From NCBI GenBank assembly GCA_937871635.1, contig CALMNS010000633.1, positions 1-5,402 of the forward strand: 5,402 nucleotides of DNA, written 5' to 3'. Every line of letters starts with the position of its first letter. Positions within the stretch are counted from its first letter, which is position 1. Source of the DNA: an uncultured Solirubrobacter sp. (lineage in GTDB: Bacteria > Actinomycetota > Thermoleophilia > Solirubrobacterales > Solirubrobacteraceae). The notes beneath the pieces are model-generated. The model did not search any database, was not told the origin of the DNA, and worked only from the letters and a program-made list of their open reading frames with translations. Of the stretch, positions 1 through 5,400 are shown piece by piece. A program made the translations under genes and the position numbers.

Positions 1-1
1 G

Positions 2-541
2 CTCGCCACCGCGCCGGACGTGCGCGTCAGCGTCACCGAAGGCCGCACGGACGAGCTCGCCCGCGGCGTGCGCGACGGCTCGCTGCACCTCGCCGTCGCC
101 TTCCAGGACGCCCACGCCGCCCGCGCCGAGCACCCGGGCACCCGCCGGCACGACCTGTTCACCGAACCCATGGTCGCCGCCCTGCCGCCCGACCACAGCC
201 TCCGCCGCCGGGGCGCCATCGCCCTCTCCGACCTGGCTCAGGATCCCTGGACCCTTCCCTCGCGCGACGGCCTGATCGCGCGCGCCTGCGCCCGAGCCGG
301 CTTCGCTCCCCGCATCGCCTACCTCTCCAGCGACCCGCTCTCGATCCGCGCCATGATCGCCGCCGGACTCGCCGTCACCCTCACCCCGCGGCTGCTCGCC
401 TCGCACCTCCACGGCGTCCACGTCGCCACCGTGCGCGACCAGCCCGCGCGACGCGACGTCTACGCCCTGCTGCCCGACGCCGGTGCCCGCGCGACGGACG
501 AGGAGCTCGTCGCCGCCCTGGCCGGCGGGGTGCTGGCGTAG
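2..541 (+). CDS. LysR-type transcriptional regulator, C-terminal effector-binding part (5' partial)
   Basis: The reading frame is already open at the window edge and runs 179 codons to a TAG, so the N-terminal winged helix-turn-helix lies outside the window. What remains looks like the periplasmic-binding-protein-like effector domain of LysR regulators. An early stretch of the PDVRVSVTEG type leads into DELARGVRDGSLHLAVAF, the usual 'L..G.LDLAI' element. Next come LFTEPMVAALPPDHSL (the 'L..E.lvlv.p..HPL' segment), an 'ALSDLAQDPWTLP' segment, and the 'IRAMIAAGLAVTLTPRLL' element that matches the family's 'v.aGlGia.lP'. The effector and target genes cannot be read from this fragment. The Usp-like gene starts 10 bp downstream on the same strand, so co-transcription is possible, although LysR genes more often regulate a divergent neighbour. 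The family call is firm; the role is unknown. Confidence 0.85.
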   Translation, partial: LATAPDVRVSVTEGRTDELARGVRDGSLHLAVAFQDAHAARAEHPGTRRHDLFTEPMVAALPPDHSLRRRGAIALSDLAQDPWTLPSRDGLIARACARAGFAPRIAYLSSDPLSIRAMIAAGLAVTLTPRLLASHLHGVHVATVRDQPARRDVYALLPDAGARATDEELVAALAGGVLA

Positions 542-551
542 CATCCGCCCG

Positions 552-959
552 ATGAAGCTCCTGGTCCTTACGCCCGAGCCCATCGACGCGGCCCTGCTGC
601 GCTCCGCGGTCGGGGAGCAACTCACGGACGGCTCGGAAGTCCTCGTCGTCTCCCCGGCGACGAACTCCTCCAAGCTGGCCTTCTGGGTGAGCGATCCCGA
701 CGACGCCATCGCCGAGGCGGAGACCGCCCAGGTCGACACGGTCGAGCGGCTCGAGGAGGAGGGGATCGACGCCGCGGGGACCACGGGCGAGTCCGAGCCG
801 GCGGTGGCGCTGCAGGACGCGCTGGCCACCTTCGCGGCCGACCGCATCGTCATCTTCTCCCATCCCGAGGGGGACCGCGACTACCGGGAGGACGCGGGGC
901 TCGCCGACGCGGAGTCCCGCTTCGGCGTGCCGGTGACCCACGCCGTCATCTCCCGATGA
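552..959 (+). CDS. Small universal-stress-protein-like (Usp-fold) protein
   Basis: This is a 135-residue protein beginning MKLLVLTPEPIDAALLRSAV. The order of elements suggests a Rossmann-like alpha/beta Usp fold: a first strand (LLVL), a helix with A/L repeats, a second strand (EVLVVSPA, 29-36), a long acidic helix (50-70), a DALATFAADRIVIFSHP segment (89-105), and a final GVPVTHAVI strand (125-133) typical of Usp-like proteins. The canonical ATP-binding Gly-rich signature (G-2x-G-9x-G-S/T) is not visible, so nucleotide binding is doubtful. The start is the first ATG after the upstream stop; no good Shine-Dalgarno sequence precedes it. An earlier in-frame start at 483 would overlap the LysR gene by about 60 bp and is less likely. 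Its TGA overlaps the next gene's ATG (ATGA), which indicates translational coupling with the F420 oxidoreductase. The function is unknown; the fold assignment is by pattern only. Confidence 0.78.
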   Translation: MKLLVLTPEPIDAALLRSAVGEQLTDGSEVLVVSPATNSSKLAFWVSDPDDAIAEAETAQVDTVERLEEEGIDAAGTTGESEPAVALQDALATFAADRIVIFSHPEGDRDYREDAGLADAESRFGVPVTHAVISR

Positions 960-1921
960 AGGTCGGCTACAAGCTGATCGCCGAGGTCTACGGGCCGAAG
1001 GAGATCGTCCGGCAGGCCGTCGAGGCGGAGCGGGCGGGCTTCGACTTCGTCGAGGTCTCCGATCACTTCCACCCGTGGCTGAACGCCCAGGGCCACTCCG
1101 GCTTCGCCTTCGGGATGCTCTCGGCGGTCGCCGCGAAGACGGAGCGCATCGAGCTGGCCACGGGCGTCACCTGCCCCTTCATCCGCTACCACCCGGCCAT
1201 CGTCGCCCAGGCGGCCGCCACGCTCGCGCTGCTCTCCGACGAGCGCTTCACGCTCGGGGTCGGCGCGGGCGAGCGGCTCTCCGAGCACATCGTGGGCGGC
1301 GGCTGGCCGTCGGTCCGGGTCCGTCACGAGATGCTGCGCGAGGCGCTCGAGATCATCCGGGCGCTGTGGTTGGGCGGCTACCAGACCTACGAGGGCAGGC
1401 ACCTCACGCTCGAGGCCGCCCGCCTGTTCGACCTCCCCGAGACGCCGCCGCGCATCGCGGTGGCCGCCTCCGGCGCCAAGTCGGCGCGCATCGCGGCCGA
1501 GCTCGGCGACGCGATCTTCGCCACCGAGCCCGACGCGGAGCTCCTCGCGGCCTACGCCGCGGTGGGCGGCTCGGGGGCCCGCTACGGCGAGGTGCCGCTG
1601 AGCTGGGCGCCCGACGAGGCGGCGGCGGTCAAGTCGGCCCACGAGACGTTCCGCTTCGGCGTGCTCGGCTGGAAGGTGCTGGCCGACCTCCCGAACCCCG
1701 AGAACTTTGAGGCGGTGACGACCTGGGTGACCGAGGACGCCATCGCCGGGCAGTTCGGCGTCGGGCCGGACGTCGAGCGCCACGTGGCGGCGGCGCAGCA
1801 GTTCGTCGACGCGGGCTTCGACCACCTCGTGCTGATCAACGCCGGACCCGACCCGGACGGCTTCTTCGCCTTCTTCGCCGACGAGCTGGGCGAGCGGGTC
1901 AGGGCCTTGACGCCGTCGTAG
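956..1921 (+). CDS. F420-dependent LLM-class oxidoreductase, glucose-6-phosphate dehydrogenase (FGD)-like subfamily
   Basis: This is a 321-residue protein of normal length for a single-domain (beta/alpha)8 luciferase-like monooxygenase-family enzyme. Visible residues match, at a constant offset of 3, those I recall for mycobacterial FGD1: Glu10 (E13), Asp36-His37 (D39-H40, catalytic His), Trp41 (W44) and Glu106 (E109) in GVGAGERLSEH. The ATGVTCP segment (68-74) is where the family's non-prolyl cis peptide sits. 'MLREALEIIRALWLGG' and 'GRHLTLEAARLFDLP' are classic family stretches. The cofactor is therefore most likely deazaflavin F420, used for hydride transfer in the cytosol. However, the residue aligned with the phosphate-binding Lys198 of FGD1 seems to be Asp193 (in ATEPDAEL), so glucose-6-phosphate is an unlikely substrate. 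The gene starts inside the stop of the Usp-like gene, with no separate ribosome site. Its last 23 bases overlap the end of the convergent polymerase gene. The substrate is unknown. Confidence 0.9.
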   Translation: MKVGYKLIAEVYGPKEIVRQAVEAERAGFDFVEVSDHFHPWLNAQGHSGFAFGMLSAVAAKTERIELATGVTCPFIRYHPAIVAQAAATLALLSDERFTLGVGAGERLSEHIVGGGWPSVRVRHEMLREALEIIRALWLGGYQTYEGRHLTLEAARLFDLPETPPRIAVAASGAKSARIAAELGDAIFATEPDAELLAAYAAVGGSGARYGEVPLSWAPDEAAAVKSAHETFRFGVLGWKVLADLPNPENFEAVTTWVTEDAIAGQFGVGPDVERHVAAAQQFVDAGFDHLVLINAGPDPDGFFAFFADELGERVRALTPS

Positions 1922-2861
1922 GCAGCTCCTGCTCGAGCGTGGCCACCGGGGCGAACAGGTCGCCCCGCTCCGCCACCCGCTCGAGCACCTGGCCCGCGTC
2001 GAAGACGAGCTCGTCAGGATCCTCGGAGACGAGGACGGACTCCACCTCCTCCCAGCCGAGCGGCGCCGAGACGGTGGGGTGGTCGCGCGCCCGCAGCGAG
2101 TAGACCGCGACGGTGGTCTTGTGCTCGTCGTTCTGGCTCCAGTCGACGAGCACCTTGCCCTTCCGCAGCGCCTTGCGCATGTCGGACACGACGAGGTCGG
2201 GATGCCGCCGCTCGAGCAGCTGGGCGAGCGCGAGCGCGAACGGCTTGGTCACCGCGTAGCTCGTCGGGACGTTGAGGGGGACGTAGACCTGCATGCCCTT
2301 CGAGCCCGACGTCTTGGGGAACGACGCGAGCCCGAGGTGCTCGAACGCCTCGCGCAGCCGGACGGCGACGCGCGCGCACTCGACGATGGTCGCCGGTGGC
2401 CCCGGGTCGAGGTCGAAGGCGAGGATCGCCGGGCTCGTGACGTCGTCGACGCGGGCGAGGGAGGGGTGCAGCTCGAGGTCGGCGAGGTTCGAGGTCCAGA
2501 CGAGCGTCGCGAGGTCGTCGACCACGCAGAAGTCGATGTCCCTCGCCTCCCCGCCGCCGTCGCCCTCGCGCCCCCAGCGGCCGCCTCCGCGCGTCGTGAC
2601 GCGCTCGGTGCGCACCCAGTCGGGCCGGTGCTTGGGGCACTGCTTCTCGTAGAAGAACTGCCCCTCCACCCCGTTCGGATAGCGCTTGAGGGTCAGGGGC
2701 CGGTCGCGCAGGTGCGGCAGCAGGACCGGGGCGATCCGGGTGTAGTAGTCGATCACCTGGCCCTTGGTGAAGCCCGCCTTCGGATACAGGACCTTGTCGA
2801 GGTTGGAGAGCGAGAGCGAGCGGCCCTCGATCTCGACCTCGATGCGCTTGACCGGCGGCAT
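1899..2861 (-). CDS. ligD: Stand-alone LigD-type polymerase domain (PolDom, archaeo-eukaryotic primase superfamily)
   Basis: This 320-residue protein matches the polymerase domain of bacterial NHEJ protein LigD, with no ligase or nuclease domain attached. The N-terminus has 'LSLSNLDKVLYPKAGFTKG' (15-33) and 'RPLTLKRYPNGV', both typical. Catalytic motif I is DLD (Asp150, Asp152) and the third acid is Asp240 in VLVDWSQN. Their 90-residue spacing equals that recalled for D137/D139/D227 of mycobacterial PolDom. Motif II is KTSGSKGMQVYVPL (183-196), with Gln191 where the superfamily often has His. Such domains add (ribo)nucleotides at gaps and broken ends. Residues 91-105 form a Gly/Arg-rich loop that looks like an insertion. 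The ATG at 2861 was chosen because it lies 4 bases after a good AAGGG and just before the conserved region. The ATG at 2930 would put the LexA box inside the gene. No ku or ligase gene is in the window. Confidence 0.92.
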   Translation of the reverse strand: MPPVKRIEVEIEGRSLSLSNLDKVLYPKAGFTKGQVIDYYTRIAPVLLPHLRDRPLTLKRYPNGVEGQFFYEKQCPKHRPDWVRTERVTTRGGGRWGREGDGGGEARDIDFCVVDDLATLVWTSNLADLELHPSLARVDDVTSPAILAFDLDPGPPATIVECARVAVRLREAFEHLGLASFPKTSGSKGMQVYVPLNVPTSYAVTKPFALALAQLLERRHPDLVVSDMRKALRKGKVLVDWSQNDEHKTTVAVYSLRARDHPTVSAPLGWEEVESVLVSEDPDELVFDAGQVLERVAERGDLFAPVATLEQELPTTASRP

Positions 2862-2862
2862 G

Positions 2863-2870
2863 CCACCCTT
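2863..2870 (-). promoter_or_regulatory. Ribosome binding site of the LigD-type polymerase gene
   Basis: Read on the - strand this is AAGGGTGG, with its AAGGG part ending 4 bases before the ATG at 2861. It is one of the clearest Shine-Dalgarno sequences in the window. It decides the start against the longer reading from 2930. Confidence 0.65.
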
Positions 2871-2897
2871 GACGCTACCCGTGCGAACACGTGTTTG
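2869..2897 (+). promoter_or_regulatory. Possible promoter of the ferritin-like gene
   Basis: A TTGACG at 2869-2874 resembles a sigma-70 -35 box. Seventeen bases later, TGTTTG (2892-2897) could act as a poor -10. If correct, the LexA box covers the spacer and -10 region, a position that would block RNA polymerase. The -10 is weak, and no convincing pair was found for the opposite direction. Confidence 0.3.
2884..2897. promoter_or_regulatory. Putative LexA operator (SOS box) shared by two divergent genes
   Basis: The sequence CGAACACGTGTTTG fits the Gram-positive LexA consensus CGAAC-RNRY-GTTYC at 13 of 14 positions, and the actinobacterial form CGAAC-N4-GTTCG with one change. It sits in a longer 16-base imperfect palindrome (2883-2898, one mismatched pair) around a perfect 10-base core, AACACGTGTT. 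It is centred about 30 bases upstream of the polymerase start and 33-39 bases upstream of the ferritin-like gene's start, so one repressor dimer could block both promoters. LexA binding is inferred from the motif; no lexA or recA gene is in the window to compare. Confidence 0.7.
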
Positions 2898-2899
2898 CG

Positions 2900-2913
2900 C
2901 GAACAGGACTTCG
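2900..2913. promoter_or_regulatory. Possible second, weaker LexA half-site/box
   Basis: CGAACAGGACTTCG has a perfect left half (CGAAC), a 4-base spacer, and a right half CTTCG that differs from GTTCG at one important base. It begins 16 bases after the start of the strong box. It could be a degenerate auxiliary site for the ferritin-like gene, or chance given how CG-rich the region is. Confidence 0.25.
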
Positions 2914-2928
2914 GCAAGCCCAATGGTC

Positions 2929-3759
2929 ATGGCTACTCAGACTTCAAGAACCCGCACGCAGAGCACCCGTCGCCGCACGAGCGGCAGCGCGGCGAACCGG
3001 CGCGCCGAGGCGCCCTCCGCGCCCGTGCAGATCAACACGGAGGACATCGCCCAGCTCGAGGCGGGCCGCATGCTCGTCGTCTCCCAGCTCGACGAGGCGC
3101 TCGGCGCCGAGCTCGCCGGGGTCACTACCATGCGCGCGCACGCCGCGATGACGCCGGAGGGTCCCTACCGCAAGCTCCTCGAGCGCCACCTGAGCGAGAC
3201 GCGCGCCCAGGCCGACCGCCTGCGCACCCGGCTCGACGAGCTCGGCGCGACCCGCTCGCCCGTCGCCGTCGGCTACGCCGCGGCCTCGACGGTCGTGGGC
3301 CAGGCCCTCGCCCTGACCAAGGGCCCGATCGACGTCCTGCGCGGTCGCGCGGGCGAGGAGAAGCTCCTCAAGAACGCCAAGGACGAGATCACCACCGAGG
3401 CGCAGGAGATCGCGACCTACGACGCCATCGAGGCGACCGCCCGTGCGGTGGGCGACATCAAGACGGCCGAGCTCGCCGTCGCCATCCGGGGGCAGGAGGA
3501 GGCCCAGCTGGCCAAGCTGCGCGAGGCCCTCGTCCCGCTGGCCAACGCCACGGTCCGCTCGCTGGCCGCCGGCGACAAGAGCTACGACGTGTCGACGACC
3601 GGGGCCGCCCAGGCCGCGCTCGGGCTCCGCGACGAGGTGGCCGAGGAGGTCGAGGAGCTCGGCGACGAGGTCAAGGGCCAGGCCCGCAAGGCGCAGCGCA
3701 CCACGCAGCGCACGACGCGGCGCACCACCCAGCGCGCCGCCGCCAAGGCGCGCGCCTAG
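2929..3759 (+). CDS. Ferritin-like (DUF892/YciF-like) four-helix protein with basic N- and C-terminal tails
   Basis: This is a 276-residue protein. Residues 1-26 are rich in Arg, Thr and Ser. Residues 37-105 hold two helices ('QLEAGRMLVVSQLDEALGAE' and 'LLERHLSETRAQADRLRTRL'), the second matching the 'EHLeeT.eqveRLe' pattern of DUF892 ferritin-like proteins. A small hydrophobic Ala/Val linker follows at 112-130. Residues 143-205 give two more helices ('EAQEIATYDAIEATARAVGD' and a helix starting AELAVAIRGQEEAQLAKL) like the family's C-terminal pair. Possible metal ligands are Glu61, Glu85, His87, Glu90, Glu160 and Glu190/191; whether they form a di-iron site is uncertain. After an acidic helix (234-248), the protein ends in a Lys/Arg/Thr tail with RTTQ repeats (257-269) that looks suited to nucleic-acid binding. 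The ATG at 2923 (two codons earlier) is an equal alternative, because only a distant AGGA precedes either start. It diverges from the repair polymerase across a LexA-like box, which suggests a role under DNA damage or oxidative stress. Confidence 0.75.
   Translation: MATQTSRTRTQSTRRRTSGSAANRRAEAPSAPVQINTEDIAQLEAGRMLVVSQLDEALGAELAGVTTMRAHAAMTPEGPYRKLLERHLSETRAQADRLRTRLDELGATRSPVAVGYAAASTVVGQALALTKGPIDVLRGRAGEEKLLKNAKDEITTEAQEIATYDAIEATARAVGDIKTAELAVAIRGQEEAQLAKLREALVPLANATVRSLAAGDKSYDVSTTGAAQAALGLRDEVAEEVEELGDEVKGQARKAQRTTQRTTRRTTQRAAAKARA
3697..3735 (+). repeat. Three 12-base repeats encoding RTTQ/RTTR/RTTQ-R in the basic tail
   Basis: Three in-frame 12-base units of the type CGC-AC(C/G)-AC(G/C)-C(A/G)G, followed by a further CGC, encode RTTQ RTTR RTTQ R. 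The units differ mostly at third positions, so they are not a fresh duplication. The tail is preceded by KGQARKAQ and followed by AAAKARA, giving a strongly basic end that resembles the tails of histone H1-like and some Dps-type proteins. Confidence 0.7.
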
Positions 3760-3788
3760 TCACCGCGGTGGCGGGTAGTCAAGGGCGC

Positions 3789-4010
3789 ATGCCGATCCTC
3801 GAGATCCCCTCAACGCCCGCCACCCCGGACCAGCCCGTCGTCCCCCAGGAGCCCGTGGTCCCGGCCGACCCGACGCCGGGGCCCGAGGCTCCTGACACGC
3901 CGACGGGGCCCGACGCCCCCGTCGAGCCCGTCGATCCGGGCACCGCCGATCCGGTGGGGCCCGAGGTGACGCCGCCCAACGAGGGCGCGCCGGGGCACAA
4001 CCCTGACTGA
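3789..4010 (+). CDS. Small acidic proline-periodic (PxxP) protein, function unknown
   Basis: This is a 73-residue ORF beginning MPILEIPSTPATPDQPVVPQ. It has 23 prolines. They fall on every third residue from 7 to 28 and again from 35 to 50. It has 13 acidic residues and no Lys or Arg. Such a sequence should form an extended polyproline-II rod rather than a globular fold. There is no signal peptide or membrane segment. AAGGG at 3781-3785 precedes the ATG at a short 3-base spacing; a GTG at 3768 would add seven residues. It lies 29 bp after the ferritin-like gene, and its TGA overlaps the only possible start codon of the antiporter frame. I do not recognise a family. It could be a coupling leader, a short scaffold, or the N-terminal part of a frameshifted fusion. 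The opposite strand reads as a Gly-rich repeat, so low-complexity shadowing makes the coding call moderate. Confidence 0.5.
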   Translation: MPILEIPSTPATPDQPVVPQEPVVPADPTPGPEAPDTPTGPDAPVEPVDPGTADPVGPEVTPPNEGAPGHNPD

Positions 4011-5400
4011 CGCGCTCACTGCGCTCGCCGCGTCCGAGGGGTTCGCGTTCGCGGATCCCTGGGCGCTCGGCATCCTCTTCCTGGGCGCCTCCCTCTTCGT
4101 CGCGGTCGGCGCGCTCTCGCACGAGGGGGAGCGCGCTTTCTCCTCGAGCCTGATCTACCTCGGCCTCGGGCTGGTGGCCGCCGTCGCCCTGACGGTGTTC
4201 GGATTCGGGTGGCTCGATCCGATCAAGGACCACACGCTGCTCGAGCACGTCACGGAGCTCGCGATCCTCGTCGCGCTCTTCTCGGCGGGCCTCAAGGTCG
4301 ACCGCGAGCTCAACTGGAGGGCGTGGGCCTCGATCGGGCGCATGCTCGGGATCGTGATGCCGCTGACCATCGCCGCCGTGGTCGCCTTCGGGACCGGCCT
4401 GCTCGGCCTCTCGCTGGGGGCGGCCATCATCCTCGGCGCCGCCCTCGCCCCCACGGACCCCGTCCTCGCCGGCGACATCGGGGTCGGACCGCCCGGCGAC
4501 GAGGACGAGCACGAGCCGAACTTCACCCTGACCGCCGAGGCCGGGCTCAACGACGGCCTCGCCTTCCCGTTCGTCTTCCTCGGCGTGTTCGTCCTCAAGG
4601 GCGACTCGCTCGCGGAGTGGGTGCTCGCCGACATCCTCTACGGCGTGGTCGTCGGGGTCGCGCTCGGGGCGCTCACCGGCGTGCTGCTCGCCCGCTCGGT
4701 CTTCTTCCTGCGCGACCGCGGCCTGCTCAACCCGTCGCTCGACGGGTTCTTGGCCATCGGCGCCATCCTCGCCCTCTACGGCGTCGTCGAGACGGTCGGG
4801 GCCTACGGCTTCCTGGCCGTCTTCGTCGGCGGGCTGGCCGGCCGCCGCTACGAGCGCGACCACGAGGTCAACGGCCGCGTCCACGACGCTTCAGAGCTGC
4901 TCGAGAAGTTCGGCGAGCTCGCGGTGATCCTCCTGCTGGGCTCGATGCTGACGTTCGACGGCCTCGCCGAGCCGGGCTGGGCCGGCTGGGGCCTGGCCCT
5001 GGCGCTCGTCTTCGTCATCCGCCCGGTGGCGGCGAACCTCGGCCTGCTCGGCTCGCGGATGGACCGGCCGGGCGAGCGGGCCTACGTCGCCTGGTTCGGC
5101 GTGCGCGGGGTGGGCTCCCTCTACTACGTGGTGGCGGCCGTCGGGCTCGGCGTCCTCTCGGACTCCGAGGCGTCGACCATCGTCTGGACGGCGATCGCGA
5201 CCGTCCTCGTGTCCATCGTGGCCCACGGCGTCACCGCCGGGCCGCTCTCGAGCTTCCTGCAGACCCACGTGCTCCAGACGCGGGGCGAGGCGGGCGAGGG
5301 CGCAGAGTCCGAGTCGGGCGACGTCGGCGGCGAGGACGACGGCGATCGCGACCGCCGCCCGCGGCCGGAGCGCGGCGGCGCCGAGCCGCTGCCGGCCTGA
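4003..5400 (+). CDS. CPA1/NhaP-type cation:proton antiporter (start codon uncertain)
   Basis: This is an integral membrane exchanger, probably Na+/H+ or K+/H+, with about 12 hydrophobic helices. Taking CTG 4003 as residue 1, helix 1 is near 20-38 (PWALGILFLGASLFVAV) and helix 2 near 49-69. 'TELAILVALFSAGLKVDREL' follows. Family motifs are APTDPVLA (Thr151-Asp152-Pro153), TAEAGLNDGLAFPFV with Asn183-Asp184 (the ion-binding ND pair of electroneutral CPA1 exchangers), and WFGVRGVGSLYY with Arg368. A charged, disordered tail occupies about 427-465. The frame is open from 3970 but holds no ATG, GTG or TTG before GTG 4174. That GTG lies inside helix 2 and would delete helix 1. CTG 4003 overlaps the stop of the proline-rich ORF (CTGACTGA), has GGGG 7 bases upstream, and gives 465 residues, so it is preferred. 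A frameshift from the small ORF or a sequence error is also possible. Function is confident; cation specificity is not known. Confidence 0.9.
   Translation: MTDALTALAASEGFAFADPWALGILFLGASLFVAVGALSHEGERAFSSSLIYLGLGLVAAVALTVFGFGWLDPIKDHTLLEHVTELAILVALFSAGLKVDRELNWRAWASIGRMLGIVMPLTIAAVVAFGTGLLGLSLGAAIILGAALAPTDPVLAGDIGVGPPGDEDEHEPNFTLTAEAGLNDGLAFPFVFLGVFVLKGDSLAEWVLADILYGVVVGVALGALTGVLLARSVFFLRDRGLLNPSLDGFLAIGAILALYGVVETVGAYGFLAVFVGGLAGRRYERDHEVNGRVHDASELLEKFGELAVILLLGSMLTFDGLAEPGWAGWGLALALVFVIRPVAANLGLLGSRMDRPGERAYVAWFGVRGVGSLYYVVAAVGLGVLSDSEASTIVWTAIATVLVSIVAHGVTAGPLSSFLQTHVLQTRGEAGEGAESESGDVGGEDDGDRDRRPRPERGGAEPLPA

Noticed and set aside
881..1825. A 314-codon - strand frame opposite the F420 oxidoreductase
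   Set aside because: It is antisense to a gene with conserved catalytic residues; its translation is Arg/Gly/Ala/Leu-rich without motifs.
2862..2930. Longer start (ATG 2930) for the LigD-type polymerase
   Set aside because: The extra 23 residues show no conserved LigD features, would overlap the divergent gene's start, and would place the LexA box and good ribosome site inside the coding region.
3757..3780. CACCGCGGTG palindrome and TAGTC direct repeats after the ferritin-like gene's stop, as a terminator
   Set aside because: The 10-base palindrome has no loop and no T-run follows. The TAGTC repeats are only five bases. It is not an intrinsic terminator by sequence.
3779..4000. A - strand 73-residue Gly-rich, collagen-like frame opposite the PxxP ORF
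   Set aside because: It mirrors the CCN periodicity of the + strand. Its start is a TTG with no proper ribosome-site spacing, and Gly-X-Y phase is kept for only about six triplets. The + strand ORF fits the gene order better, though this remains a real ambiguity.
2079..4010. A 643-codon + strand frame running across the polymerase, the ferritin-like gene and the PxxP ORF
   Set aside because: Its first part is antisense to the polymerase and its middle is out of frame with the ferritin-like gene. Only its last 73 codons, after ATG 3789, have distinctive composition and are annotated.
3760..4884. A 374-codon open frame on the - strand across the PxxP ORF and antiporter
   Set aside because: It is antisense to an antiporter with clear family motifs. 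Its translation is a run of E, R, G, A and D typical of shadow frames in GC-rich DNA, with no recognisable domain.
4174..5400. GTG 4174 as the antiporter start
   Set aside because: It falls within helix 2 and would drop the clear hydrophobic helix 1 encoded just upstream in the same open frame.
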